Shown here: positions 1 through 9,058 of the stretch, one piece after another
How the letters are laid out: every line of letters begins with the position of its first letter
Numbering within the stretch: position 1 is the stretch's first letter
Origin: Acidobacteriota bacterium
GTDB lineage: Bacteria > Acidobacteriota > Terriglobia > Bryobacterales > Bryobacteraceae
DNA: 64,000 nucleotides
Assembly: GCA_026394055.1 (NCBI GenBank)
Contig: JAPKYZ010000099.1
Span: forward strand, 1-64,000
Direction of reading: 5' to 3'
Made by a program: the position numbers and the translations under genes
Notes under the pieces: model-generated
Seen by the model: the letters and a program-made list of their open reading frames with translations, nothing else
Told to the model about the DNA's origin: nothing
The model's database searches: none

Positions 1-1323
1 GTATCTACCTTCTCGGCGGACTTCCAGACGATTCTTGACCGGTCGCTGAAGATCGCCCAGCTGCCGTTGAACAGCCTGCAAAATCAACGCACCGATCTGT
101 TGCAGCGAAAGACCTTGACCACGACTCTACAGGGGCTGGTGACGTCGTTTTCGACGAGCCTGGAGAATCTGGGCAAGGTGGGCACGGCGCGCGGGCTGGG
201 TGGCAGCAGTTCGAACACCAGCAAAGTGGCCGTGGGTCTGGTGACGGCGGATACGCCGGCGACCTACACGTTGAGCGAGATCACGTCGGTGGCGAAATCG
301 GCTTCCGAAACTTCGTTGACCGGGTATGCGGATGGGGCGGCGATCTCCCCCAGCGGCAAAGTAAAGTTGACCGTCGGCAACCAGACCTATTCGATCACGC
401 TGGGGTCCGGCGAGAATACGCTGGCCGGGCTGCGCAGCAAGATCAATGCGCTGGGCGCAGGCGTGACGGCCAGTATCTTTACGACGGGCACCGGAGCCAC
501 GCCGAACTATCTGTCGGTTTCCGCGAACTCGACCGGCGCGACGACGTTGAAGCTGGAAGAAGACCCCGACGGGACGCCCACCGATTTACTGACGGCCACC
601 AACCAAGGGACCAATGCGGAGTTCAAGCTGAATGGGGTGCCGGTGTCGCGGGCATCAAACAACGTCAACGACGTCATCAGCGGCTTGACGTTTACGGTGA
701 AGGACACCACCACTGGCAGTGAGACGGTGAAGCTGACGGTGGCCAGCGACCGGACGCAGTTGCGGACGGCGCTGAGCTCCATTGCTTCGGCCTACAACAC
801 TCTGGTGGACTTTATTGATTCGCAGGTGGGTGAGGCGGCCGGACTGTTGTCGGGCAGTTCGCTGGTGGGGCAGACGTCGAATGCACTGCGCAAGTTCACC
901 AACGTGAATGGGTCAGGCACTATCAAGACGCTGACGCAGTTGGGTCTGGAGCTGGGTAAGGACGGCAAGCTGACCTTCAACGGGGATGCGTTCGACACCC
1001 TGACCGAAGCTGAAGTCCTTTCCGGCTTTGACTATGTGAACAACAAGACCGGCGTGGCGACGCTGCTGTCAACGTTCTCCTCGATCAGCGATCCGGTGAC
1101 GGGGTTGATCAAGCTGGACCAAGATCAATCAGAGAAGGCCGATACGCGGCTGCAGAATTCGATCACCACGCTGACCGAACGCATCAATGCGCAGCAGGCG
1201 ACGTTGCGCCTGCAGTTGAGCCAGGCGGATACGCTGCTGGCGACGCTCGAGAATCAGAAGAAGACGGTGACGGCTTCAATTGATGGGTTGAACTTGACGC
1301 TTTACGGAAAGTCGAGCGGCTAA
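1..1323 (+). CDS. fliD: Flagellar hook-associated protein 2 / filament cap FliD (5' end outside window)
   Basis: Open from the first base in frame 1 and stopping with TAA at 1321-1323, so 440 codons of a longer gene are visible. The first residues (FQTILDRSLKIAQLPL, then a run of polar helix) match the start of the FliD N-terminal domain, so only a short piece is missing. The middle is Thr/Ser/Gly/Asn rich with no cysteine, as in flagellar axial proteins, and roughly the last 75 residues form a polar, heptad-like helix with few aromatics, typical of the FliD C-terminal coiled coil. FliD caps the growing filament and directs flagellin folding after export through the flagellar type III apparatus. 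A TTG at 67 could be read as a start, but the homology continues upstream of it. The rest of the flagellar cluster should lie to the left. Confidence 0.85.
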   Translation, partial: VSTFSADFQTILDRSLKIAQLPLNSLQNQRTDLLQRKTLTTTLQGLVTSFSTSLENLGKVGTARGLGGSSSNTSKVAVGLVTADTPATYTLSEITSVAKSASETSLTGYADGAAISPSGKVKLTVGNQTYSITLGSGENTLAGLRSKINALGAGVTASIFTTGTGATPNYLSVSANSTGATTLKLEEDPDGTPTDLLTATNQGTNAEFKLNGVPVSRASNNVNDVISGLTFTVKDTTTGSETVKLTVASDRTQLRTALSSIASAYNTLVDFIDSQVGEAAGLLSGSSLVGQTSNALRKFTNVNGSGTIKTLTQLGLELGKDGKLTFNGDAFDTLTEAEVLSGFDYVNNKTGVATLLSTFSSISDPVTGLIKLDQDQSEKADTRLQNSITTLTERINAQQATLRLQLSQADTLLATLENQKKTVTASIDGLNLTLYGKSSG

Positions 1324-1326
1324 CGC

Positions 1327-1578
1327 ATGCACCTGGATGAGATTGACCGCCGTGTGTTGGGGCGGGAGCGGGAGATTCTGGCGGGTCCGCTGCAGCAGGG
1401 GCGCGCGCAAGAGCTGATCACGGAAGGCCTGTTGCTGTCGGCCGAGATTGAAGAGCACCGGCACGTGATCCTGAAGGAGCTGGAAAGCCTGGACCGGCAG
1501 GAAAATCTGGCGCTCGCGCTGGGGCAAGCACTGGAACCCTCGGGCGGACGGGCGGCGCTGGTGGACGTGGCGGGCTAA
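1327..1578 (+). CDS. Small helical protein following fliD, function unknown
   Basis: 83 residues, starting with ATG three bases after the fliD stop, so probably co-transcribed and coupled to fliD. The sequence is almost entirely charged helix, with no signal peptide, membrane segment or cysteine. Small chaperones such as FliT or FlgN-like proteins often sit in this position and have a similar helical make-up, but I see no diagnostic motif, so that role is only a positional inference. It could also be an uncharacterised flagellar accessory protein. Confidence 0.6.
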   Translation: MHLDEIDRRVLGREREILAGPLQQGRAQELITEGLLLSAEIEEHRHVILKELESLDRQENLALALGQALEPSGGRAALVDVAG

Positions 1579-1718
1579 TCGGTTGAAATGAAAGCCGACC
1601 ACTCCGTTGAAGACGCTCTCCAAGCTATTGATTCTATTGAGAGAGAAGAAAACGTCTTCATCGCCTATTGCGGCCCGCTGGGTCATTTTTACTCCCTGGC
1701 GGTCGCGGCTCCGAACCT

Positions 1719-1742
1719 AGCCCCATGCGTCAGCTTGGGGCT
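1719..1742. repeat. REP-like palindromic unit, single copy
   Basis: A 24-nt unit with perfect outer arms AGCCCCA and TGGGGCT and an inner GC/GC pair around a GTCA loop. The same unit occurs at 4426-4533, 12452-12519 and 62820-62886. This copy is alone and lies 10 nt past the stop codon of the minus-strand M20 peptidase gene, between it and the fliD unit. Its hairpin may act as an mRNA 3' end for either flank. Confidence 0.8.
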
Positions 1743-1752
1743 AAACAAGTCC

Positions 1753-3048
1753 TTACCGCCCCAGCCGGTAGACCAGCAGTGCGGCGCGTTTGGCTTGCTT
1801 GGCGATGCTGTCCAGTTCCACCGTTTCCCCCACCGCGTGGCTACCCGCGCCCACGGCGCCTAGGCCGTCCAGGCAATCGGTGTATTGGGCGATGTAGGAG
1901 ATGTCGCCCGCGCCGCGGAGCATCGGGTCTAGCTCCAGCACTTCGCCGAGCCCCGCCGCTTGGCTCGCTTGGTTCAACACTTCCAGCAGACGGCGGTTGC
2001 CATCGGTGGGCGGCATCGGCGCGCCGCCTTCTTCAAATACGATCTCGGACTTGGTGCCCGGCAGGTTTTTGGCGACGATGGCGTACATGCGGTCCTTCAT
2101 GCGGGCCACCTGCTCGGAGGTCAGCGCGCGGATCTCGCCGCGGGCCAGCGCTTGGCTGGCGATGATGTTCGGTTTGCCCGTCACCGTGGCTGCGCCATCC
2201 GGGTCCGCTTTGGTTTCGCCACCGCCCAAAATCAGGCCGACATTGAAGGTCATGTTGGGTTCCTGCAACGTCTGCTGGAAGGTGTTGACGACACGCGTGA
2301 TCTCATAGATCGCGCCATATCCGGCGCTCTGTGAGAACACTTGGCCGGAGTGCCCAGCCTTGCCGGTGGAACGCAGCTCCCAACCCGTGTAGCCCCGCCG
2401 AGCCGTGGTGGCGTAGTCGTGGCCCACACCCTTATGGCCGCCTTCAAAGCTCAACGCCGCGCGGGACTGCTTCGCCACGGCCACCATCTCCTGGCGCGAA
2501 AGGCCGGGTGAGCCTTCAATGCGGCCCGGGGACTCCTCATCGCCGGTGAGGAACACTGTGATCGGCAGCTTGTCCAGTTGTCCGGACTGCTTTAAGCCCT
2601 GCAGTGCCGCCAGCAACACCACCAGGCCTCCCTTCATATCGCCCGTCCCCGGCCCCACTGCCGAGCGGCCCTTGCGCTCAAACTTCTGAAATGGGCTGGA
2701 AGGTTCAAACACCGTGTCGATGTGGCCGATCAGCAGCACCGGCTTGCCGCCCGCGCCTTTGTGCTCCGCCACCACATGCGGCCCACGCTTGACGGCATCC
2801 ATCGGCAGCAACCGCGTCGTAAATCCCAGCGCCTTCAGTTCGGCCTCCATCAGCTGCGCCATCGCCCGGACACCGGCCGGATTGTAGGTGCCGGAGTTTA
2901 AGTTCACCATCCGTTCCAGCAACGCGATCGAGGGCTCGGTTTGCTTCTCCACGGCCTGCAGAATGGCCGCCTCCGCTGGCGATAGCGACGGCTTTTGGGC
3001 GAACGCCGAAATCAAGCTGACACTCAGGAACAGGCCGAGAAGACGCAT
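1753..3048 (-). CDS. M20 family metallopeptidase, glutamate carboxypeptidase (CPG2)-like, exported
   Basis: 431 residues from ATG at 3048, chosen because GGAG lies 4 nt upstream and a clear signal peptide (MRLLGLFLSVSLISAFAQ) follows. The open frame extends 36 codons further up without a plausible leader. The di-zinc site of M20 enzymes is visible in order: GHIDTVF (His, Asp), GTGDMKGG (bridging Asp), GDEESPG (catalytic Glu and Glu ligand) and, near the C-terminus, GAGSHAVGE (His). The dimerisation insert with ARRGYTGWEL and GKAGHSG lies between. Family members hydrolyse C-terminal amino acids, typically glutamate, from peptides or folates; here probably in the periplasm. The exact substrate cannot be read. 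Divergent from the serine hydrolase at 3151, with 102 bp between the starts. Confidence 0.88.
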   Translation of the reverse strand: MRLLGLFLSVSLISAFAQKPSLSPAEAAILQAVEKQTEPSIALLERMVNLNSGTYNPAGVRAMAQLMEAELKALGFTTRLLPMDAVKRGPHVVAEHKGAGGKPVLLIGHIDTVFEPSSPFQKFERKGRSAVGPGTGDMKGGLVVLLAALQGLKQSGQLDKLPITVFLTGDEESPGRIEGSPGLSRQEMVAVAKQSRAALSFEGGHKGVGHDYATTARRGYTGWELRSTGKAGHSGQVFSQSAGYGAIYEITRVVNTFQQTLQEPNMTFNVGLILGGGETKADPDGAATVTGKPNIIASQALARGEIRALTSEQVARMKDRMYAIVAKNLPGTKSEIVFEEGGAPMPPTDGNRRLLEVLNQASQAAGLGEVLELDPMLRGAGDISYIAQYTDCLDGLGAVGAGSHAVGETVELDSIAKQAKRAALLVYRLGR

Positions 3049-3150
3049 TTCTCCATCATAGGGATTCGCGCGCGAGGATTTGGCGTACGGGCGGATGCGC
3101 TTGTGGTAGATTGCCTCCCAGCAGCTGATCTGCTGCCATTGGGAGGTCTC

Positions 3151-4389
3151 ATGCAATTGAAATTAGGCGTAACGCTACTGCTGCTCGCACTGGCCAGCCC
3201 CTGGGTGCACGCCGCCACTCCGGTGAAGCCGGAAAGCGTGGGCCTTTCGGAGGAGCGCCTGAAGCGCATCCACGAAACCATCCAACGCCACATCAACGAC
3301 CACCAGATCACCGGAGCCGTCACGCTGGTGGCCCGCAAAGGTAAGATCGCTCACCTGGAAGCACACGGCCTGATGGACGTGGAGGCCAACAAGGCCATGG
3401 CCCCGGACGCCATCTTCCGCATCTTTTCGATGACCAAACCCGTGATCGGCGTCGCCATTCTGATGCTGATGGAAGACGGCAAGGTCCGGCTGAACGACCC
3501 CGTCTCCCGGTTCATTCCGGAGTTCAAAGCGCTGAAGGTGGCCGTGCCCATGGAACGCTCCGCGCCGGGCGCCGCGCCCAGCTTCTACACCATCCCGCCA
3601 GCGCGCGAGATCAACATTCAGGACCTGCTGACGCACGTGTCAGGCCTGGGCAGCAGCGGCGCCAACTCGATCGAGATCTTCCGCACGCCGCTCAAACAAG
3701 GGCAGTCGCTGAAGCAGTTCATCCCCAAGCTGGGCGCGACGACGCTCGATTTCCAGCCGGGGACCAAGTGGGTCTACAGCCCGCTCGCGGCCTTTGACAC
3801 GCTGGGCTATGTGGTGGAAGTCGCCTCCGGCTTACCGCTCGACCAGTTTCTCCAACAACGCCTGTTCGGCCCCCTGGGCATGAAGGAGACCTTCTTCCAC
3901 CCCGGCGAAGCGCGCTGGTCCAGGATGGTGACCGCCTACACCCGCGCCGACGGCATCTTGAAAAAGACGGCGGAGCCGGACTTCCTGTTGAGCAAAACCT
4001 ACCTCTCCGGAGGCGGTGGCCTTACCTCGACAGCCGAAGACTACGCGCAGTTCGGCCTGATGCTAGCCAGTGGCGGGCAATGGAACGGCAAGCGCCTGCT
4101 GAGCCCGAAGACGGTGGAGCTGATGGGCTCGGTCTTTGCCCCGGATTCCCTCCCCGGCCGCCAGCCCGGCCGCGGCTTTGGGTTGAGCGTGCAGGTGGTG
4201 AACGATCCCGTGGCCGCCGGACACCGCGTCTCAGCCGGCAGCTTTGGCTGGGATGGCGCCTACGGCACGCACTTCTGGGTGGACCCCAAGGAAAAGATAG
4301 TGGGCATCCTCATGATCCAAACCAGTAACCCCAATCGTCAGCTCGATCGTGACTTTGAGAATGCCCTAATGCAGGCCGTCGTCGAGTAA
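3151..4389 (+). CDS. Exported serine hydrolase of the beta-lactamase/CubicO family (class C fold)
   Basis: 412 residues; ATG at 3151 is preceded by GGGAGG 5 nt upstream and opens a typical signal peptide ending near VHA-ATP. The SxxK active-site tetrad is Ser93-Met-Thr-Lys96, and a Tyr-Ser motif (KWVYSPLAAF) around residue 210 takes the place of the YxN element. The C-terminal Gly-rich FGWDGAYGTHFWVDP matches the HxG/KTG region. Such enzymes are periplasmic esterases, D-aminopeptidases or penicillin-binding-like hydrolases, so beta-lactamase activity should not be assumed. Followed 37 nt after the stop by a three-unit REP-like cluster that may end the transcript. Confidence 0.85.
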   Translation: MQLKLGVTLLLLALASPWVHAATPVKPESVGLSEERLKRIHETIQRHINDHQITGAVTLVARKGKIAHLEAHGLMDVEANKAMAPDAIFRIFSMTKPVIGVAILMLMEDGKVRLNDPVSRFIPEFKALKVAVPMERSAPGAAPSFYTIPPAREINIQDLLTHVSGLGSSGANSIEIFRTPLKQGQSLKQFIPKLGATTLDFQPGTKWVYSPLAAFDTLGYVVEVASGLPLDQFLQQRLFGPLGMKETFFHPGEARWSRMVTAYTRADGILKKTAEPDFLLSKTYLSGGGGLTSTAEDYAQFGLMLASGGQWNGKRLLSPKTVELMGSVFAPDSLPGRQPGRGFGLSVQVVNDPVAAGHRVSAGSFGWDGAYGTHFWVDPKEKIVGILMIQTSNPNRQLDRDFENALMQAVVE

Positions 4390-4425
4390 GACGGCGCAAC
4401 ATAATCTTGGTGGCGATAATCGGCC

Positions 4426-4533
4426 AGCCCCATGCGTGAGCTTGGGGCTTCTACGCGAGCATGAAAAAGCCCGAAGCTTGGGCATGGGGCCAATTCCCAG
4501 CCATGAAAAAGCCCCAAGCTCACGCATGGGGCT
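4426..4533. repeat. REP-like cluster, three units (one direct, two inverted)
   Basis: Units at 4426-4449 (direct, loop GTGA), 4467-4490 (inverted, partly degenerate) and 4510-4533 (inverted, loop TCAC). The outer copies are perfect inverted mates, so the whole segment can fold into one long hairpin or into several small ones. It fills the gap between the converging serine hydrolase and PEP-CTERM genes. Confidence 0.85.
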
Positions 4534-4556
4534 AAAACGAACGGTGCGCCGAGCAG

Positions 4557-5645
4557 CTAGCTGCGCTTGATCCGCGTCGCCACCAGCGCCAGCCCCGCGG
4601 CCATCAAGGCCCACGTGCCGGGCTCCGGCACCGGGTTGAGGTTCCAGCCGATCACGTCCAGCGCCGTCAGGTCAGCCGGTGAGATGGTGCCGGTTTGGCC
4701 GATGGAGGTGCCGGCGGACATGATGCCGTACGGCGTGCCCGGGCGGCGCTTCCACAAGGAAGCCGAGTCCTTGTCGCCGTGCACGGCCCCGGTGGCGAAC
4801 GGAGCAACGGACGTTGCGCCGCCGTCGATCGAAAAATACTTGTCACGGGCATCCGCCGTCCAGTCGAACACGCCCAGCGCCTTGCTGTTGGCCGAATAAC
4901 GGAACAGGTCCAGCGGAGTGGCCAACAGGTCATCCTCGCCTTGCGCGGCAGAGTTGGGCGGTGAGTTCTGATCCCGCTCCTCTACACCGCTGACAAAGCC
5001 GAGCGCCCGGCCGATCTCCTGCAGTGCCACGCCCACGAAATCGATTTTGCCCGCGTCAATGCCATCGGAGCGGTCATAGTCATACAGCAAACTGTCGTTG
5101 AAGGTGATCGCCGAATCGACCACGCCCGCATACAAGCCCGAAAACAGGCCCGGGAACAGCGACTGCGGCAATGCCGCCTTGATATTGGCGCTGGTGGCCA
5201 GCAGGTACAAATTGTTGGTGCTGCCGTTGGCGTCCAAGTAAGGGTCCGCGGCGCCGCCGTTCTCCGCGGTCAGGTTCATCAAGGCGGGCACGCTCAACGA
5301 AAACGGCAGGCTGCCATACGCCGAAACATCCGCCGCTGAGCTCTGATCGGCAAACAGGCCAATGTTGTACTGCAGGTAGAGCACCGGGGCATACAGCACA
5401 TCGGACTGCGCCACCATCGTCGAACCGAGATTGGCCCCGCGCACTTCGATATTCAGCGCGACGTCATCACTCAACAGGCTGGACCAGATGTTTCCCGCTT
5501 GGACAAAACCGGCATAGGCGCCCGGCGCCGTGGTTTGCAAATTGGTGGGATCGAGAAAATTGAACGTCAACCCCGCCTGTGCTGCCTCCGGCAGCATCAA
5601 ACACAGCAGGGCAAGCGGCCGCAGGCCGAAGTTGAAACTACGCAC
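4557..5645 (-). CDS. PEP-CTERM protein, metalloprotease paralogue with degenerate HExxH site
   Basis: 362 residues starting at GTG 5645, with a CCTCC complement (GGAGG) 4 nt upstream; the ATG at 5649 hits a stop after two codons. Signal peptide, then a domain sharing long identical stretches with the next gene (for example LPF, VPALMNLTAENGG, DKYFSIDGG), then VPEPGTWALMAAGLAL and a basic tail, i.e. a PEP-CTERM sorting signal read by an exosortase. Where the paralogue has HEIGH, this protein has Gln209-Glu-Ile-Gly-Arg213, so both zinc-binding histidines are lost. It is therefore probably a non-catalytic surface protein, such as a binding or inhibitory partner of its neighbour. The coding frame is otherwise intact, which argues against simple decay. 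Confidence 0.82.
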   Translation of the reverse strand: MRSFNFGLRPLALLCLMLPEAAQAGLTFNFLDPTNLQTTAPGAYAGFVQAGNIWSSLLSDDVALNIEVRGANLGSTMVAQSDVLYAPVLYLQYNIGLFADQSSAADVSAYGSLPFSLSVPALMNLTAENGGAADPYLDANGSTNNLYLLATSANIKAALPQSLFPGLFSGLYAGVVDSAITFNDSLLYDYDRSDGIDAGKIDFVGVALQEIGRALGFVSGVEERDQNSPPNSAAQGEDDLLATPLDLFRYSANSKALGVFDWTADARDKYFSIDGGATSVAPFATGAVHGDKDSASLWKRRPGTPYGIMSAGTSIGQTGTISPADLTALDVIGWNLNPVPEPGTWALMAAGLALVATRIKRS

Positions 5646-5821
5646 ACATCCTCCGAGGTTGCCGGTTTGCTCTTGTTACCAGGCCCGGCTCTCGCTCCAG
5701 GATAATCGATTTCGGAATTCGCCTTAGTACCCTTCATTGACCCGCGTCAAATGAAAGTACCAGTACCCTGCGTGATCTAAGTTTGCAGGGATCGTGCGGC
5801 TTTGCGTGGATCAGGGGGCAG

Positions 5822-6916
5822 CTACAGCGCACGCCGGCGCCGCAGCCACGCCAATGACACCAAGCCCCCACCCAGCAGGTAGAACGCCGAAGGTTCCGGC
5901 ACGGCATCCCAACCGATCACGTCCAGCGCAATCAGATCATTGTCGGACACCTTGCCCGCTTCGCCCAGGTGGCCATAGGGGTCCATGATGCCGAACTTGT
6001 TCCGGCGGCGGTACTTCCAGTGCGATGCCTGGTCGCCGTCGCCATGGTCGGTGCCGGTGGCAAAGGGCGCGATGGCGGTGACGCCACCATCAATCGAAAA
6101 ATACTTATCCCGCGTATCGGCGGTCCAGTCGAGCACTCCCATTTCCGCGCTCTCCTTCGAATAGCGGAAGAAATCGATCGGCGACATCGGGAACTCATCC
6201 TCGGAAAACGCGTCCGCGAAGTTCGGCGGCGAGTAATAATCGAGGATATCCACGCCACTGTCAAAGCCCAGCGCATGGCCAATCTCATGCACGGCGCTGC
6301 CCACAAAATCGAGCGTGCCCGGGTCGATACCGTCCGACGGGTCAAAATCGAAGGGCAGCTCACTGCTGAAGGCGATGTATGCGTCTACGTGGGTAGGGTC
6401 CAGGATGTCCGGCAGCACCTGCTCCAGAAAATCCCGCGGCAGCAGAGCCTTGGTATTGGCCGAGGTCGCATAGAGAAGCGTGTTGTTATCGCTCAGGTCG
6501 TCATCAAGGTACGGCGTCAGCGAGCCGCCGTTCTCCGCCGTCAGATTCATCAAGGCGGGAACGCCTACGTCAAATGGCAGGCTGTTCACGGCTTGCACGT
6601 CAAACGGGCTGCGCTGGTCGAACGCCAAGCCCAGGTAGAGCAGCAGATAATCCATTAGCACGTAGCTGCTGCCGGTCTCCGCAATGATGTTCGGCCCTAG
6701 TGGCTGGAAGCCGATCTGCAAGTTGATATTGACGTTATCCGTCAACAAGTTGGACCAGACCTGGCCGGCTTTGACAAAGCCCGCATAGGCTTGCGGCGCC
6801 GTGGTCTGAATGTCGGTGGGGTCAGTAAAGGTAAAAGTCAGCCCAGCCTGAGCCGGAAAGGCGGAGATGACTGTCAGCGCAGCCACCACCGGGAGAAAAG
6901 AAGCGAAGCCTCTCAT
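5822..6916 (-). CDS. PEP-CTERM surface metalloprotease with intact HExxH motif
   Basis: 364 residues from ATG 6916, which sits 10 nt from a GGAGG. A TTG nine bases upstream is too close to that leader. Signal peptide to AQA-G, then the domain shared with the preceding paralogue. Zinc-protease motif His210-Glu-Ile-Gly-His214-Ala-Leu-Gly; the usual third metzincin His is replaced (Ser at that position, Asp next to it), so the third ligand is unclear. The C-terminus is VPEPSAFYLLGGGL followed by an Arg cluster, a classical exosortase signal. Expected to be sorted to the envelope or exopolysaccharide layer. It lies upstream of its degenerate paralogue on the same strand with a 176-bp gap, a tandem duplication that has diverged. 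Confidence 0.85.
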   Translation of the reverse strand: MRGFASFLPVVAALTVISAFPAQAGLTFTFTDPTDIQTTAPQAYAGFVKAGQVWSNLLTDNVNINLQIGFQPLGPNIIAETGSSYVLMDYLLLYLGLAFDQRSPFDVQAVNSLPFDVGVPALMNLTAENGGSLTPYLDDDLSDNNTLLYATSANTKALLPRDFLEQVLPDILDPTHVDAYIAFSSELPFDFDPSDGIDPGTLDFVGSAVHEIGHALGFDSGVDILDYYSPPNFADAFSEDEFPMSPIDFFRYSKESAEMGVLDWTADTRDKYFSIDGGVTAIAPFATGTDHGDGDQASHWKYRRRNKFGIMDPYGHLGEAGKVSDNDLIALDVIGWDAVPEPSAFYLLGGGLVSLAWLRRRRAL

Positions 6917-7094
6917 ACGTGCCAATCCTCCGAGCGTACGTACAAATGTTTTAACGAGCCACTAGTATACCGTGTCAACCAGGCGCTTGGCCGCACGGCC
7001 GGCGGTGCCCCATTGTGGCAGCCCTAGAGAAATCAAGCGAGAAATCAATCGCCTGCGGCCGGGTCTGCTATCCTTAAGGATTCGTTTTCCCCCT

Positions 7095-8537
7095 ATGGCA
7101 ACCAAGACTCCTATCACTGTCGCCCACGGCGACGGCATCGGCCCCGAAATCATGGCCGCGACGCTCCACATCCTGAAGGAAGCGGGAGCTGAACTGGACA
7201 TCGAAGAGATCGAGATTGGCGAGAAGGTCTATCTGCGCGGCATCTCCGCCGGCATTGAGCCTTCCGCCATTGACTCGCTCACCCGCACCAAGGTCTTCTT
7301 GAAGGCGCCCATCACCACCCCCCAGGGCGGCGGCTTCAAGAGCCTGAACGTCACCACGCGCAAGATGCTGGGCCTCTACGCCAACATCCGGCCCTGCGTC
7401 AGCTATCACCCGTTTGTCGACACCAAGCACCCGGTGATGGATGTGGTGATCGTTCGCGAAAACGAAGAAGACACCTATGGCGGCATCGAACATCGCCAGT
7501 CCGACGAAGTGGTGCAGTGCCTGAAGCTGATCACCCGCTCCGGCTGCGAGCGCATTGTCCGCTACGCGTTTGAGTACGCCCGCGCCAACAACCGCAAGAA
7601 GGTCACCTGCTTCACCAAAGACAACATCATGAAGCTCACCGACGGCCTGTTCCACAAGGTCTTCGATGAGATCGCCCCCCTGTACCCCGAAATCGCCAAC
7701 GAACATTGGATCGTCGACATCGGCGCCGCCAAGCTGGCGGACACGCCGGAAGTGTTCGACGTCATCGTCATGCCGAACCTCTATGGCGACATTTTGTCGG
7801 ACGTGGCCGCGCAGATCGCTGGTTCGGTTGGCTTGGCCGGTAGCGCCAACATCGGCATGAAGTACGCCATGTTTGAAGCGATCCACGGCTCCGCGCCGCG
7901 CCGTGCTGGTCAGAACCTGGCCAACCCCACCGGCCTGCTGCTGGGTGGGGTGATGATGATGAACCACATCGGCCAGCCGGAAGTCGCCTCCCGCATCCAC
8001 AACGCGTGGCTGAAGACGCTGGAAGACGGCATCCACACCTACGACATCTTCAAGGAAGGTGTGTCGAAGGAAAAGGTCGGCACCAAGGAGTTCGCGCAAG
8101 CTGTCGTCGATCGCCTGGGCCAGAAGCCGGGCACGCTGAAGTCGGTGGAATACAAGAACTTCGAAGCCCCCACCCAGGTCTACACCACCATGGCCCCCAC
8201 CACCAAAGAACTGGTGGGCATCGATGTGTTCGTGGCCTGGAAGGGCACGGCCAACGAACTGGCCTCCATCCTTCAGCTCACCGAAGGCGATGGCCTGAAG
8301 CTGGACATGCTGTCCAACCGCGGCACCAAAGTTTGGCCCGATGGGTTCCCGGACACCATCACCACCGACGTCTACCGTTGCCGGTTCCTCAAAAAACTGG
8401 GCAGCAAGACCATGACTCACGCCACCAGCGTTTCCCAGATGGGCCGCATCGCCGCCCAGGCGCTGGACATCGTGAAGTTCGAAAGCCTCTACACCTTCGA
8501 CGGCCAGATCGGCTTCTCCCTCGGCCAGGGCCAGTAA
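7095..8537 (+). CDS. icd: Isocitrate dehydrogenase (NADP-dependent, long-form with C-terminal extension)
   Basis: 480 residues. ATG 7095 follows a TATCCT box and an AAGGA leader; upstream codons in the open frame lack homology. The isopropylmalate/isocitrate dehydrogenase fold is clear: AHGDGIGPEI at the N-terminus, RENEEDTYGGIEH for substrate binding, KDNIMKLTDGLF, then NLYGDILSD with metal-binding aspartates and HGSAPRRAGQNLANP for the nucleotide. About 140 residues beyond the core form the C-terminal domain seen in the Thermus/Rickettsia type of ICDH. It oxidises isocitrate to 2-oxoglutarate in the TCA cycle. The last five codons are duplicated in the spacer before purE. Confidence 0.93.
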   Translation: MATKTPITVAHGDGIGPEIMAATLHILKEAGAELDIEEIEIGEKVYLRGISAGIEPSAIDSLTRTKVFLKAPITTPQGGGFKSLNVTTRKMLGLYANIRPCVSYHPFVDTKHPVMDVVIVRENEEDTYGGIEHRQSDEVVQCLKLITRSGCERIVRYAFEYARANNRKKVTCFTKDNIMKLTDGLFHKVFDEIAPLYPEIANEHWIVDIGAAKLADTPEVFDVIVMPNLYGDILSDVAAQIAGSVGLAGSANIGMKYAMFEAIHGSAPRRAGQNLANPTGLLLGGVMMMNHIGQPEVASRIHNAWLKTLEDGIHTYDIFKEGVSKEKVGTKEFAQAVVDRLGQKPGTLKSVEYKNFEAPTQVYTTMAPTTKELVGIDVFVAWKGTANELASILQLTEGDGLKLDMLSNRGTKVWPDGFPDTITTDVYRCRFLKKLGSKTMTHATSVSQMGRIAAQALDIVKFESLYTFDGQIGFSLGQGQ

Positions 8538-8557
8538 GGAAAGGCCAGGGCCAGTAA
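8523..8557 (+). repeat. 20-bp-period direct duplication of the icd 3' end
   Basis: The 15-mer GGCCAGGGCCAGTAA, which contains the icd stop codon, occurs at 8523-8537 and again at 8543-8557. The second copy fills the icd-purE spacer and puts the AAGGA at 8536-8540 some 21 nt from the purE ATG, so purE has no well-placed ribosome binding site. Confidence 0.9.
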
Positions 8558-8561
8558 ACAA

Positions 8562-9047
8562 ATGCCTCGTGTCGGCGTGATCATGGGCTCCCAGAGCGAT
8601 TGGGAGACTCTGCGTCACGCCGCCTCCACTTTGGCGGAGTTCGGAGTCGACTACGAGACGCGCGTCGTCTCCGCGCACCGCACTCCGCAACTGCTGGCTG
8701 AGTATTCGCAATCCGCCGCGGAGCGGGGCCTCCACGTGATCATCGCCGGAGCCGGAGGCGCAGCCCACCTGCCCGGCATGGTCGCGGCGCAGACCACCAT
8801 CCCGGTCTTCGGCGTGCCGGTCGAAAGCGCAGTCCTGCGCGGTGTCGATTCGCTGCTCTCCATCGTCCAAATGCCCGCCGGCATTCCGGTCGGTACGCTG
8901 GCCATCGGCAAGGCGGGCGCCCGCAACGCGGCGCTGCTGGCGATTGCCGTCCTGGCGCTCCATGATGAGGAGCTGCGGACCAAGCTGAACGCCTTCCGCG
9001 AAACCCAGACCAGTAGCGTCCTTTCCCAGACTCTTCCGCCCGCCTGA
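8562..9047 (+). CDS. purE: N5-carboxyaminoimidazole ribonucleotide mutase (PurE class I)
   Basis: 161 residues, the normal length. The N-terminal [16 protein letters not shown] is the PurE phosphate-binding signature, followed by [12 protein letters not shown] with the catalytic His and [17 protein letters not shown]. It converts N5-CAIR to CAIR in purine synthesis and works with purK, which begins 11 nt downstream. Starts 24 nt after icd, with only the duplicated icd tail between, so it may be translated by read-through coupling from icd. Confidence 0.93.
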   Translation: MPRVGVIMGSQSDWETLRHAASTLAEFGVDYETRVVSAHRTPQLLAEYSQSAAERGLHVIIAGAGGAAHLPGMVAAQTTIPVFGVPVESAVLRGVDSLLSIVQMPAGIPVGTLAIGKAGARNAALLAIAVLALHDEELRTKLNAFRETQTSSVLSQTLPPA

Positions 9048-9058
9048 CTTCCCTCACC

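Noticed and set aside
1588-1863. A 91-codon plus-strand frame after the fliD unit
   Set aside because: It runs through the REP-like unit and into the antisense of the M20 peptidase, with no family match. The TGAAGACG/CGTCTTCA inverted ends at 1608-1660 are only a weak hairpin without a T-tract.
7074-8963. A 629-codon open frame on the minus strand opposite icd and purE
   Set aside because: It is a compositional shadow of well-supported genes: no family resemblance, unnatural Asp/Gly/His-rich composition, and both sense genes are certain.
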